Of a stretch of 64,000 nt of DNA, positions 47,720-56,463 are shown in pieces. The number at the start of each line of letters is the position of its first letter. Position 1 is the stretch's first letter. The position numbers and the translations under genes are program-made. This DNA comes from JAVVHH01 sp963835135 (GTDB lineage Bacteria > Pseudomonadota > Alphaproteobacteria > Acetobacterales > Acetobacteraceae): positions 744,001 to 808,000 of the forward strand of contig CAWIEF010000005.1 in the NCBI GenBank assembly GCA_963835135.1. The letters are read 5' to 3'. The notes below the pieces were generated by a model that was given only the letters and a program-made list of their open reading frames with translations, did not search any database and had not been told where the DNA came from.

Positions 47720-50491
47720 ATGAAGAGAATTTTGCTAGCCTCTACGGTCGTCTTACTGGTCGCAGCGGGAGGCGCGGGATGGTACATCGTGAAGTACCGC
47801 GACCCTCTTCAGCAGGCTAAGATGCTGTTGGCGAAAGGAGATTATCGCGGAGCCGGCCTTCAGCTACGCACTGCCGTTCGCGATACACCCTCCAATGCCG
47901 AAGCTCACGCGTTGCTCGCTCAGCTCGATATCGCTTCAGACGATCCCATCGCGGCAGAGCACGAGATTCAGCAAGCAATGCGATTGAACTGGGACCGGGC
48001 CAGCTCTCTGGATGTACTAAGCCAGGCTTACATGCGTCAAAACAAGTGGGCTGACATACTGAAAGAGATCCCAGCGACTGGCGCAACACCCGAGCAAACC
48101 GCCTACTATCTGATGACACGAGCGGTAGCTCAACGTGGTTTGAATGATCTCAAGGCATCCACCGCAACACTCGCCGAGGCGGAGAAGCTTGCGCCCCAAA
48201 ATGCCGAAGTTCATCTGGTGGCAGCGCGGTTCGCCCAGCAGGATGGACACCCCGATCAGGCCATGGACGAAATCACCCGCTCCCTGACGATCGAGCCAAA
48301 GCGAACTGATGCTCTCAAGTTCAAATCCAATCTTCTTCTGGCACAGGGCGACCGCAACGGGGCTCTAACTGAACTCAAGCGAGCCATCGACGGAGCACCC
48401 AATCGTCTCGACCTCCTGGTCGAGCGCGCTGCGCTGTATCTCACTCTCAACGATGATGCGAGCGCGAAGGTTGACGTTGCGACAGCTTTAGAGCGGGATG
48501 GCAAGAACGTTCCGGCCCGCTTTGTGAACGCTGTTTTGCTGATCAGACAGGGTAAATTTGCCGAAGCAGACACCGAACTGCAAAAGATCGACGTAGTCAT
48601 CGATCGATTTCAGCGCGGCCTTTATTTCAAAGCTTTAGTCAAAGCAAGACTTGGGTTCAATGGTCAGGCTGAGGACGCCATTATGACCTATACCAATCGT
48701 GTGCCGGGCGATGCAGACGGAGTGCGGCTGCTTGCGCAAATCGAACTCGCCGCACAACATGCCGGTCGTGCTATCCCTTACCTACTTAAAGCCATTCAGT
48801 CCGGACAGCGAGATCCTGAAACGCTCGACCTGCTCGGCCGGGCTTACGCTATGAACGGCAACGCGCGTGAAGCAGAAACGACGTTCCAGCAAGCGTCAGA
48901 AATTGCCCGTAGTCCTGCCGATCTCACACGCCTGGCGTCCGCGCGGCTTCAGGTCGGAGATCTCTCAGGCGCAGCAACCGATTTGCAACATTCGCTCGAC
49001 ATCGCTCCAACCCAGCCTGGGGCTGGCGAGGCGCTGGTGGCAACTGCCCTCCGCCTTGGTCAACTTGACCGTGCGCAGCAAGCTCTTGACCAACTTCGGC
49101 AGCAAACTGGCGACACTGAAGCAGTCGGCAATCTAACTGGTCTGCTCAAACTGGCACGGCTTGACCCGCAGGGGGCGCTCCAGGCATTCACGGATACGGC
49201 CGCTCGGTTCCCCAACTCGGTTGGGCCCAAACTGAACCAAGTTAAAGTGTTGCTGCAGCTCAATCGCTCAAGTGACGCTCTGCCCATCTTGCAATCAATA
49301 CTTGATAAATCGCCAGATCAACGTGATGCGCTCACGTTATACGCGCAGATCCTTCTGCAACAAGGCCGGGGACCAGACGCGATCGAAGCCGCTGAGCGAG
49401 CGCGTAAGGTCGATCCGACCAACCTCGGCCTCATCAACGGTGAAGCGCAACTCTACGCGCGCATGCAGCAATACACAAAAGCGCTCGAGATTCTGAACGC
49501 AGCGAAGGTCGACGGCAAGACGCCAGTTCAGCTCCTGCCGACGCTTGGAAGCATTCAGCTCGCCGCAGGCCAGCAAGAAGCTGCCAAACGAAGCTTTGCC
49601 GACCTCGTGGCTGCCGAACCCAACAATCTCAGCGCAATCCTTGGCGACGTGGACCTGCTCGTTCGCCTCAAAGATTTCAACGGGGCACGGCACGTCCTAG
49701 ACGATGCGATCCAGCGACAGCCGACAAGCCTTCCATTGTTGCAAGCTCGTGTGCGGGTCGAGCTACTTGATGGCGGCGTCGACGGCGCGCTTGCGACGGC
49801 AGCCAAACTTCGTGCCAATCCGTCCTACATGCCCGCAGCGGCGACGCTGAAGGGCGGCATCTACATGGGGACGCAGCAATTCAAAGACGCGGTGGCAGCA
49901 TTCCGGGACGAGTATCAAAAGGAGCCCTCGTCGCAGTTGGTTGTCGCGTTGGCTCAGGCACTCAACGCTGCAGGCGACGCGAACGGAGCATCGACGGAAC
50001 TGCTCGCATGGCAGAAGGCTCATCCAGATGACCCGGCCGTCGCTCAGCTTCTGGGCACGTTTGACATCACCGCCCGTCGCTATGATTCGGCCGAGCGGAA
50101 TCTGCTCATCGCTCTCAAGGCACAGCCGAGCGATCTGGTCTCGCTCAACAATTTAGCTTGGATCTATCAGCAGAAGGGTGACAAGCGAGCCCGTGAGTAT
50201 GCACAGCGGGCGTTCGAGCAGGCGCCTACGCCAGAGGTGACAGACACCCTGGCATGGATCCTGGTGCAACAGGGTGAGGCCGCGAAAGCAGAACCACTAC
50301 TCCGGTCCGCAGCGGCGGGCAGACCACAGAACTTTGCAATAAAGTATCATCTAGCCGTTGCTCTCAATGATACTGGCCACACCGCTGAAGCCATTGACGT
50401 TCTGCGTCCGATCGTCGGGAGCGCCGAGCCATTCGATGACCGCGTCGCCGCGCAAGCGCTTCTGGCTGACCTGAGTAAACCTAAACCTTGA
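47720..50491 (+). CDS. prsT: PEP-CTERM system TPR-repeat protein PrsT
   Basis: A 923-residue protein with one N-terminal hydrophobic segment (residues 4-24) that works as a signal anchor. The rest is continuous tetratricopeptide repeats of about 34 residues. PrsT proteins are often lipoproteins; no lipobox Cys is visible here. It sits right after PrsR (3 bp) as in other Prs loci and probably acts as a periplasmic scaffold for assembly or export. Its TGA overlaps the ATG of the glycosyltransferase (TGATG). Confidence 0.9.
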   Translation: MKRILLASTVVLLVAAGGAGWYIVKYRDPLQQAKMLLAKGDYRGAGLQLRTAVRDTPSNAEAHALLAQLDIASDDPIAAEHEIQQAMRLNWDRASSLDVLSQAYMRQNKWADILKEIPATGATPEQTAYYLMTRAVAQRGLNDLKASTATLAEAEKLAPQNAEVHLVAARFAQQDGHPDQAMDEITRSLTIEPKRTDALKFKSNLLLAQGDRNGALTELKRAIDGAPNRLDLLVERAALYLTLNDDASAKVDVATALERDGKNVPARFVNAVLLIRQGKFAEADTELQKIDVVIDRFQRGLYFKALVKARLGFNGQAEDAIMTYTNRVPGDADGVRLLAQIELAAQHAGRAIPYLLKAIQSGQRDPETLDLLGRAYAMNGNAREAETTFQQASEIARSPADLTRLASARLQVGDLSGAATDLQHSLDIAPTQPGAGEALVATALRLGQLDRAQQALDQLRQQTGDTEAVGNLTGLLKLARLDPQGALQAFTDTAARFPNSVGPKLNQVKVLLQLNRSSDALPILQSILDKSPDQRDALTLYAQILLQQGRGPDAIEAAERARKVDPTNLGLINGEAQLYARMQQYTKALEILNAAKVDGKTPVQLLPTLGSIQLAAGQQEAAKRSFADLVAAEPNNLSAILGDVDLLVRLKDFNGARHVLDDAIQRQPTSLPLLQARVRVELLDGGVDGALATAAKLRANPSYMPAAATLKGGIYMGTQQFKDAVAAFRDEYQKEPSSQLVVALAQALNAAGDANGASTELLAWQKAHPDDPAVAQLLGTFDITARRYDSAERNLLIALKAQPSDLVSLNNLAWIYQQKGDKRAREYAQRAFEQAPTPEVTDTLAWILVQQGEAAKAEPLLRSAAAGRPQNFAIKYHLAVALNDTGHTAEAIDVLRPIVGSAEPFDDRVAAQALLADLSKPKP

Positions 50492-51783
50492 TGACCAGTC
50501 GGAGCCATCCCGCGCTCGCTCGTCTGCCCCCGACGCTGCGACCCGTTCGTCTACTGACATTCACGACGCTATACCCACATGGCGGCAGACCCAACCACGG
50601 TGTCTTCGTCGAAAACAGGCTTAGGAAGCTGGTCGATACTGGCGAGGCCACCAGCACCGTCGTCGCTCCTGTGCCATGGTTCCCGAGCAGCTCACCGCGG
50701 TTCGGCGATTGGGCAAGACATACGAAGGCTCGAAAACACGAGATCCGGCACGGCATCTCGGTGTCTCATCCACGATATCCATTACTGCCCAGAATAGGAA
50801 TGACGACGGCGCCGGCGGCGTTGTTCGCCACAGCGGCACTCGAGTTGAGGCGTTTGATGGCGACAGGCCTCGAGTTTGACGTGCTTGACGGCCATTACCT
50901 TTATCCCGACGGCGTTGCTGCAGTTGCGCTCGGCAGGTTGTTCGGCAAGCCGGTCGTACTCACGGCACGAGGGTCCGACGTCACGCAGTTTCCCGAGTAC
51001 GCCGCGCCGCGCCGAATGATTAAATGGGCGATGAAGCATGCCGCTGCTCTGATTTCAGTCAGTGGTGGTCTGAAATCGGCAATGGTGCAACTCGGAGCGC
51101 CGGCACAGAAGATCACCGTTCTCCGAAATGGCGTCGATCTGGACCTGTTTCAGCCAAGCGACCCGGCGCCAGTTCGAGACGCCTGGAAGATTGGCGGCAA
51201 GCTTCTTCTCTCGGTCGGCCACCTCATACGCCGTAAGGGCCACCATCTCGCAATCGAAGCGCTGGCCAAACTCCCCGGGTGGACACTGGCGATCGTTGGC
51301 GAGGGTCCCGAGAGGGAGAGATTGCAGGCATTAGCCGCTGAGGAGGGAGTGGCAGATCGAGTCGTTTTCTGCGGGTCGCAGTCTCATGCAGCCCTCCCGG
51401 GCTACTACTCTGCAGCGAACCTCCTCGTCCTTGCGTCGAGCCGCGAGGGTTGGGCCAATGTTTTGCTTGAGGCCATGGCATGCGGGACTGCGGTGGTTGC
51501 CAGCAATATCCCAGGCAATCCGGAGGTCGTGAGCGATATCTCTGCAGGAGCGATCGTTGGCGAGAACACATCGAGCTGCTTTGCTGCAACGATCGAGCGC
51601 GTGTATGCCGCCAACATCTCTCGCGCGGCAACGCGTGCGTTTGCGGAACAGTTTAGCTGGGCGCCAACCAGTCAGGGACAATTAGCCGTCTTCCGTGAGG
51701 TGCTCGCAACCCGCCGGGGGACGAGCCAACCGTTCGGTCAACAGTCGAGAGATGCCGATCCTGTCCTTGTGGACAACTCATAG
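50491..51783 (+). CDS. Glycosyltransferase family 4 protein (XrtA EPS locus)
   Basis: A 430-residue GT-B enzyme. The N-terminal Rossmann domain has TTLYPHGGRPNHGVFVENR; the C-terminal nucleotide-sugar domain has LLSVGHLIRRKGHH, VGEGPERERL and SSREGWANVLLEAMACG, whose glutamates contact the donor. It should add one sugar to the lipid-linked repeat unit in the cytoplasm. ATG 50491 overlaps the prsT stop; TTG 50488 is one codon earlier. Its last 46 bp overlap the XRE gene on the other strand. Confidence 0.92.
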   Translation: MTSRSHPALARLPPTLRPVRLLTFTTLYPHGGRPNHGVFVENRLRKLVDTGEATSTVVAPVPWFPSSSPRFGDWARHTKARKHEIRHGISVSHPRYPLLPRIGMTTAPAALFATAALELRRLMATGLEFDVLDGHYLYPDGVAAVALGRLFGKPVVLTARGSDVTQFPEYAAPRRMIKWAMKHAAALISVSGGLKSAMVQLGAPAQKITVLRNGVDLDLFQPSDPAPVRDAWKIGGKLLLSVGHLIRRKGHHLAIEALAKLPGWTLAIVGEGPERERLQALAAEEGVADRVVFCGSQSHAALPGYYSAANLLVLASSREGWANVLLEAMACGTAVVASNIPGNPEVVSDISAGAIVGENTSSCFAATIERVYAANISRAATRAFAEQFSWAPTSQGQLAVFREVLATRRGTSQPFGQQSRDADPVLVDNS

Positions 51784-52154
51784 GCGTCTGCGAGCAGGCT
51801 CAACCGCGCTGTGTTGGGAAGCTTTCTAAACGCGCTGAGAAGAAGGGCTTCCTCATTGGAGGACGCGATCGTTATCGCTTCGCTGCTGTCGCTTTCGAGG
51901 AGGTCTCCGACGGTCACATTCAGAGTCTGAGCCAGTTTGATGAGCCGAGAGGTTTCAGGAAAGCACGTACCCCAAATCCACGCGTGGACCGCGACCCGGG
52001 ATACTCTCATCGTTCGAGCTAGGCTCGCCTGCGTGATCCGTTGTTCCGCCATGATACGACTGAGGTTCTGCCGAAATCGATCACGCGACGGATCGGCCGT
52101 GATTGCGCCACTTGCCCATTCAGTCGTCCCAACTGATGGACGCGAGGCCATCAT
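51738..52154 (-). CDS. XRE-family helix-turn-helix regulator
   Basis: A 138-residue protein. Residues 25-80 form the XRE helix-turn-helix (QNLSRIMAEQRITQASLARTM, then VSRVAVHAWIWG, with LAQTLNVTVGDLL). The remaining C-terminus is short, helical and without a known ligand domain. It is a plausible local regulator of the EPS genes. It follows the asparagine-synthase-like gene by 74 bp on the same strand and overlaps the 3' end of the glycosyltransferase tail to tail. An in-frame ATG one codon in (52151) is an alternative start. Confidence 0.82.
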   Translation of the reverse strand: MMASRPSVGTTEWASGAITADPSRDRFRQNLSRIMAEQRITQASLARTMRVSRVAVHAWIWGTCFPETSRLIKLAQTLNVTVGDLLESDSSEAITIASSNEEALLLSAFRKLPNTARLSLLADAYELSTRTGSASLDC

Positions 52155-52228
52155 CCGCTCCCAAAAACCATCCTCACGCTCATATCATGTTCTCGTGACG
52201 AAGCAATGTGCAATTTCGAGATGCGGGA

Positions 52229-54139
52229 TCACGCAGCGAGCGCTGTTTCAGTCCCAAACTTTGTGTCTGCCATAGACAGAAAACCTTCGAACGTCAGTAA
52301 CAGCCACAGCACCCCGGAGTGATCGTATCGCTCTGCCTCATGCTCGGCCAGGAGCTTGTCCACTGAGGCGAGGTCGAACAACCCACTATCGGCCATTGCC
52401 GGCCCGAGGAGGCGATGCCGAATCGTTGAGGCCTGGTCCCGGAACACTTGAGCGAGCGGGGTCGCGAACCCCTGCTTCTGCCGATACAGGATGTCGTGCG
52501 GCACTATTGGTTCCAGAGCTTTCTTCAAAACCCATTTGCCTTGCTTGCCCCTGAGCTTGAGCGAGGCGGGCAGACGCATCCCCCACTCGACAAACTCATG
52601 GTCGAGGAATGGGGCGCGTACCTCCAGGGAGTGAGCCATACTGGTCCGGTCCACCTTGGTGAGGATGTCTCCGGGCAGATACAGACCGACATCGACGAAT
52701 TGAGCTTGGAGGAGGCTGTCTCCTTCGTCGCATTGGTCCATCAGGTGGGCCACACGTTGCGCCGGGTCGTAGTCGCCAAGCTCAGCTCGAAGATTGTGCG
52801 AAAACAAGGCTCGGCGTTGATCGTGATGCACTTTAGTGATGGTCCGATAGAAACCGAGGGCGCTGTCGAGGCTCAACTCGGTCAGCGTGTGCTTCGCCCG
52901 CAACCACCGCGGCGCCCAATCCATCTTTGGATAAGCGCGCGCGAGTTGGCCCATAACAGAGCGTCGCAGCCCGGCGGGAACAAGCGCCCGCACCGACTCG
53001 GCGATCTGATGAAACCGATACCGACGGTAGCCGGCAAAGACCTCGTCGCCGCCGTCACCTGAAATCGCAACCGTCACATGTCGCCGAGCTAGCGCGCAAA
53101 CCGTTTCAGTGGGCACCGACGACGAATCGCCAAATGGCTCTCCGAACACGTGCGCCTGGCGTCGCGCGGCGTCGACGTAGTTCGGCGTGGCGACGTCCTC
53201 GTGCTGCGCTGTTCCATACTTGGCCGCAATCAGCCTCGCAAGCGGGGTCTCGTCTTCCTTTCCTGAGAACCCGATCGTGAAGGTGGCGAGTGGCGCATCT
53301 TGCAGCCGCGCTGCGGTCGCGACCACGGCGCTGCTGTCGACACCACCCGAGAGGAACGCTCCCAGCGGCACATCCGACATTAAACGTTTTTGCGTGCTCG
53401 TGGTCAGCAATGATTTGAGTTGCTCGACTGCGTCCTGCTCCTCGCAATGGTGCGCCTGAGTGGGTGCCGCCCAATAAGACTGCGGCACTGCCTTTTCGCC
53501 ATGTCGCATCAGCAGATATGAGGCCGGGGGTAATTTCCTGACGGCAGAGTAGATCGTGCGCGGCTCTGGCACGTAACCCAGCGCAAAGAAGTCATCCACC
53601 GCCTCGGCATCGATCTGACGCGACAGGTCCGATTTCGCCGTCAGGGCCGCGAGTTCCGATCCGAAGACCAACGTGCCGCAATTGCCGACACTATAATAGA
53701 GCGGCTTCTTTCCGAGCCGATCGCGCGCCACGAACAGCAAGCCCTGGCGCCGATCCCACAACGCGAACGCGAACATCCCATGAAGACGTTGAAGGCAAGC
53801 AGGCCCCCAACTTTCCCAAGCGTGGATCACCGCCTCCGTGTCGCATCGATTGCGGAAGACGTGGCCCAGCGCCTGCAACTCCGGACGCAACTCCGGGAAA
53901 TTGTAGATCTCACCGTTAAACACGATGACGACCGTATTGTCCTCGTTGAACATCGGCTGGCCGCCACCCGCGACATCAACGATCGACAAGCGGCGATGAC
54001 CAAGACCGACACCCGGCTCGACGTGAAACCCATCCCCATCGGGCCCGCGATACGCGATCGCGTCGTTCATGCGCCGAAGCAGCGCGGCGTCGATAACACC
54101 CTGCGCGTCCGGGTGGAAAATGCCAGTCAAGCCGCACAT
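52229..54139 (-). CDS. Asparagine-synthase-like amidotransferase (XrtA-associated)
   Basis: A 636-residue class II glutamine amidotransferase. The N-terminal nucleophile Cys2 is intact (MCGLTGIFH), glutaminase blocks include RGPDGDGFH and VFNGEIYNF, and the synthetase domain has the PP-loop FLSGGVDSSAVVATA. This fusion is a standard member of exosortase A loci. It may amidate a carboxylated sugar of the EPS, as similar proteins amidate wall or LPS components; ordinary asparagine synthesis is an alternative. It is divergent from the FkbH gene with a 101-bp gap. Confidence 0.91.
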   Translation of the reverse strand: MCGLTGIFHPDAQGVIDAALLRRMNDAIAYRGPDGDGFHVEPGVGLGHRRLSIVDVAGGGQPMFNEDNTVVIVFNGEIYNFPELRPELQALGHVFRNRCDTEAVIHAWESWGPACLQRLHGMFAFALWDRRQGLLFVARDRLGKKPLYYSVGNCGTLVFGSELAALTAKSDLSRQIDAEAVDDFFALGYVPEPRTIYSAVRKLPPASYLLMRHGEKAVPQSYWAAPTQAHHCEEQDAVEQLKSLLTTSTQKRLMSDVPLGAFLSGGVDSSAVVATAARLQDAPLATFTIGFSGKEDETPLARLIAAKYGTAQHEDVATPNYVDAARRQAHVFGEPFGDSSSVPTETVCALARRHVTVAISGDGGDEVFAGYRRYRFHQIAESVRALVPAGLRRSVMGQLARAYPKMDWAPRWLRAKHTLTELSLDSALGFYRTITKVHHDQRRALFSHNLRAELGDYDPAQRVAHLMDQCDEGDSLLQAQFVDVGLYLPGDILTKVDRTSMAHSLEVRAPFLDHEFVEWGMRLPASLKLRGKQGKWVLKKALEPIVPHDILYRQKQGFATPLAQVFRDQASTIRHRLLGPAMADSGLFDLASVDKLLAEHEAERYDHSGVLWLLLTFEGFLSMADTKFGTETALAA

Positions 54140-54240
54140 GCTGCCTTCCTCTCACACACATCGAAAACCATAGCCGGCGCATCGCTTTTCTGCGCCATCT
54201 TAAGTCCGTATAAACCCGCTCAGATTAACCTGAACCTAAG

Positions 54241-56179
54241 ATGCACGGGATAGACCTTCATTGGCTGCCGACTGACCCGCACTGGACCGAGCACCTCGCG
54301 TCCGTGGCGGCGAAGGACGGGCGGGTCCCGGCCCCCTCGTGGGATAGCTTTGTCGCGCTCGCCCGGACGCGCCTGTCCTTGCTCCAAACCACTCAACTCG
54401 ATCGCCGGCGCGCGATTGCTATGCCTGCTCCCCCGGCAACGCTCGCGACCACTCCTGTCCGCCTGGCCGTCCTAGCCGCGTCGACGGTCGAGCACCTTCT
54501 TCCCGCGATCCGGGTCGGCGGCCTTCGCCGGTCGATTTGGATCGACACATATACTCCCGCCTATGGCCAATATACCCAGGAGTTGATCGACCCCGGCTCT
54601 GCCTTGCATCAGTTCCGACCGACCACGGTTCTGTTCGCGTTGGATGCACATCACATCCTTCAGGGAATTGAACCAGACCTGACCGCCGAGGCCGTGACTC
54701 ACGTGCTTGAAGGGGTTCTCGATCGGCTTGAGGATCAGTGGAGTGCGGTGCGCGGAAACTTCTCTGGCCATATCCTCCAAAATGTGCCGTTGCCGCTGTT
54801 CCTGCCACTTCTCGGCAATAACGAGCACCGGCTGGCCGGCTCACGACTTGCCGCGTTGCGGCAGTTTAGCGCCATGCTGCGCGCCCGGGCCGACGCTTCC
54901 GGGGTCGACCTCATCGCCCTGGATGATCATTCGGCACGGGCCGGCTTGACGGCCTGGCATGACCCGGCGCTTTGGCATCGGGCAAAGCAGGAAATCCATC
55001 CCCTAGCCTCCCCATTCTACGGCGATCTCGTCGCCCGCCTCGTTGCAGCGGCCCAAGGACGTTCGAGCAAGTGCCTTGTTCTCGACCTCGACAACACCTT
55101 GTGGGGCGGCGTCATTGGCGATGACGGTCTGGCCGGCATCAAGCTCGGGCAAGGGAGTGCGCGGGGCGAGGCTCACCTTGCCTTCCAGAACTATGCTCGT
55201 AGCCTCGGCCGCCGCGGGGTCATCCTGGCGGTGTGCTCCAAGAACGACGAGGTCAACGCGCTTGAGCCGTTCACCGCCCATCCTGAGATGGCGCTCAAGC
55301 GTGAGGATATCGCGTGTTTCGTCGCAAACTGGACCGACAAGGCCTCCAACCTTCGCGAGATCGCCAGGCGGCTGAACATCGGGATCGAGAGCCTCGTGTT
55401 TGCGGACGACAACCCGGCAGAAAGGGCCGTCGTTCGTCGCGAGTTGCCGATGGTGGACGTTCCCGAGCTTCCGGAAGATCCAACCGGCTACGCGGCCTGC
55501 TTGGCTGATGCCGGTTATTTCGAAGCGTTGCGGGTCACGGCCGAAGATGGTCAACGCTCGAGGCAATACCAGCAGAACCTCGCCCGTGAATCGCGTCTAG
55601 CAACCACCACCGACATGGACGGATACCTTCGCAGCCTTCAGATGGAAGCCATCTGGGACCGCTTCGACCGGGTCGGCCTTCCGCGGATCGTCCAGCTCAT
55701 CAACAAGACCAATCAGTTCAACTTGACGACGAAACGCGCCAACGAGGCCGAAGTCGCGACACTGATCGATGATCCCGCAGCATTGACACTGCAGATCCGG
55801 CTTCTCGACCAGTTCGGCGACAATGGAATGATCGCGGTGGTCATAGGTCAGTTTGAGTCTGACACGAGAAACCATCCGCATACAGGCCTGGCTCATGAGT
55901 TGCCGCGTACTCGGCCGCGGCATGGAGGCCGAGACGCTCAATCTCCTCGCTGCCGAGGCGATCCGGCTCGGCGCCACCGCTCTGATCGGTGACTATCGTC
56001 CGACGGCAAAGAACGGCATGGTGCGTGACCATTATGAGCGACTAGGCTTTTCACTGCTGGAAGCCACGGCCGATGGCGACACGAGTTGGCGGTTAGACCT
56101 CCGCGATTTCGATCCGCGTCCAACATTCATCAGCAGCCGGCCCGCGCGGACGTTCAGCCCGGAACGAATTCCGGCGTAA
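54241..56179 (+). CDS. HAD-IIIC/FkbH-like protein (glyceryl-ACP loading type, frameshifted)
   Basis: About 645 residues after correction. The HAD domain carries D282 and D284 in LVLDLDNTLWGG, and the C-terminal GNAT-like domain has LINKTNQFNLTTKR and, after the break, AWLMSCRVLGRGMEAETLN. The frame breaks at 55850-55855; one T too many in GTTTGAG explains it. FkbH proteins take 1,3-bisphosphoglycerate, dephosphorylate it and load glycerate onto an acyl carrier protein. The ACP and an MBOAT follow immediately, so transfer of a glyceryl group to the polysaccharide is likely (inference). Confidence 0.86.
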
Positions 56180-56203
56180 CCGCATTCGAGATAGGAAATT
56201 TAT

Positions 56204-56455
56204 ATGACCGAAGCTGAGACGTACGACCAGCTCAATGCGGTGTTCCGCCAGGTGTTGGAGGATGACGCTATTGAATTGACGCCAGGGACAACAGCCGAAG
56301 ACGTCGAGGGTTGGGATTCGATGAACCACATTTTCATTGTGGTTGAGCTCGAGAAGCGCTTCGGCGTAAAATTCCAGGCCGCGGAAATGGAGGAACTGAA
56401 GAACGTGGGCGAGCTTGCGGCACTGCTGAAGCAAAAAACTGCCAAACGATCCTAG
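56204..56455 (+). CDS. Acyl carrier protein
   Basis: An 83-residue acidic four-helix protein with the 4'-phosphopantetheine attachment Ser S39 in VEGWDSMNH. The surrounding sequence is that of stand-alone ACPs that work with FkbH proteins, not of the fatty-acid AcpP (DSLD). It starts 24 bp after the FkbH gene, with AGATAGGAAATT just upstream, and 8 bp before the MBOAT gene. It should carry the acyl or glyceryl group from FkbH to the membrane acyltransferase. Confidence 0.93.
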   Translation: MTEAETYDQLNAVFRQVLEDDAIELTPGTTAEDVEGWDSMNHIFIVVELEKRFGVKFQAAEMEELKNVGELAALLKQKTAKRS

Positions 56456-56463
56456 TCGCACCC

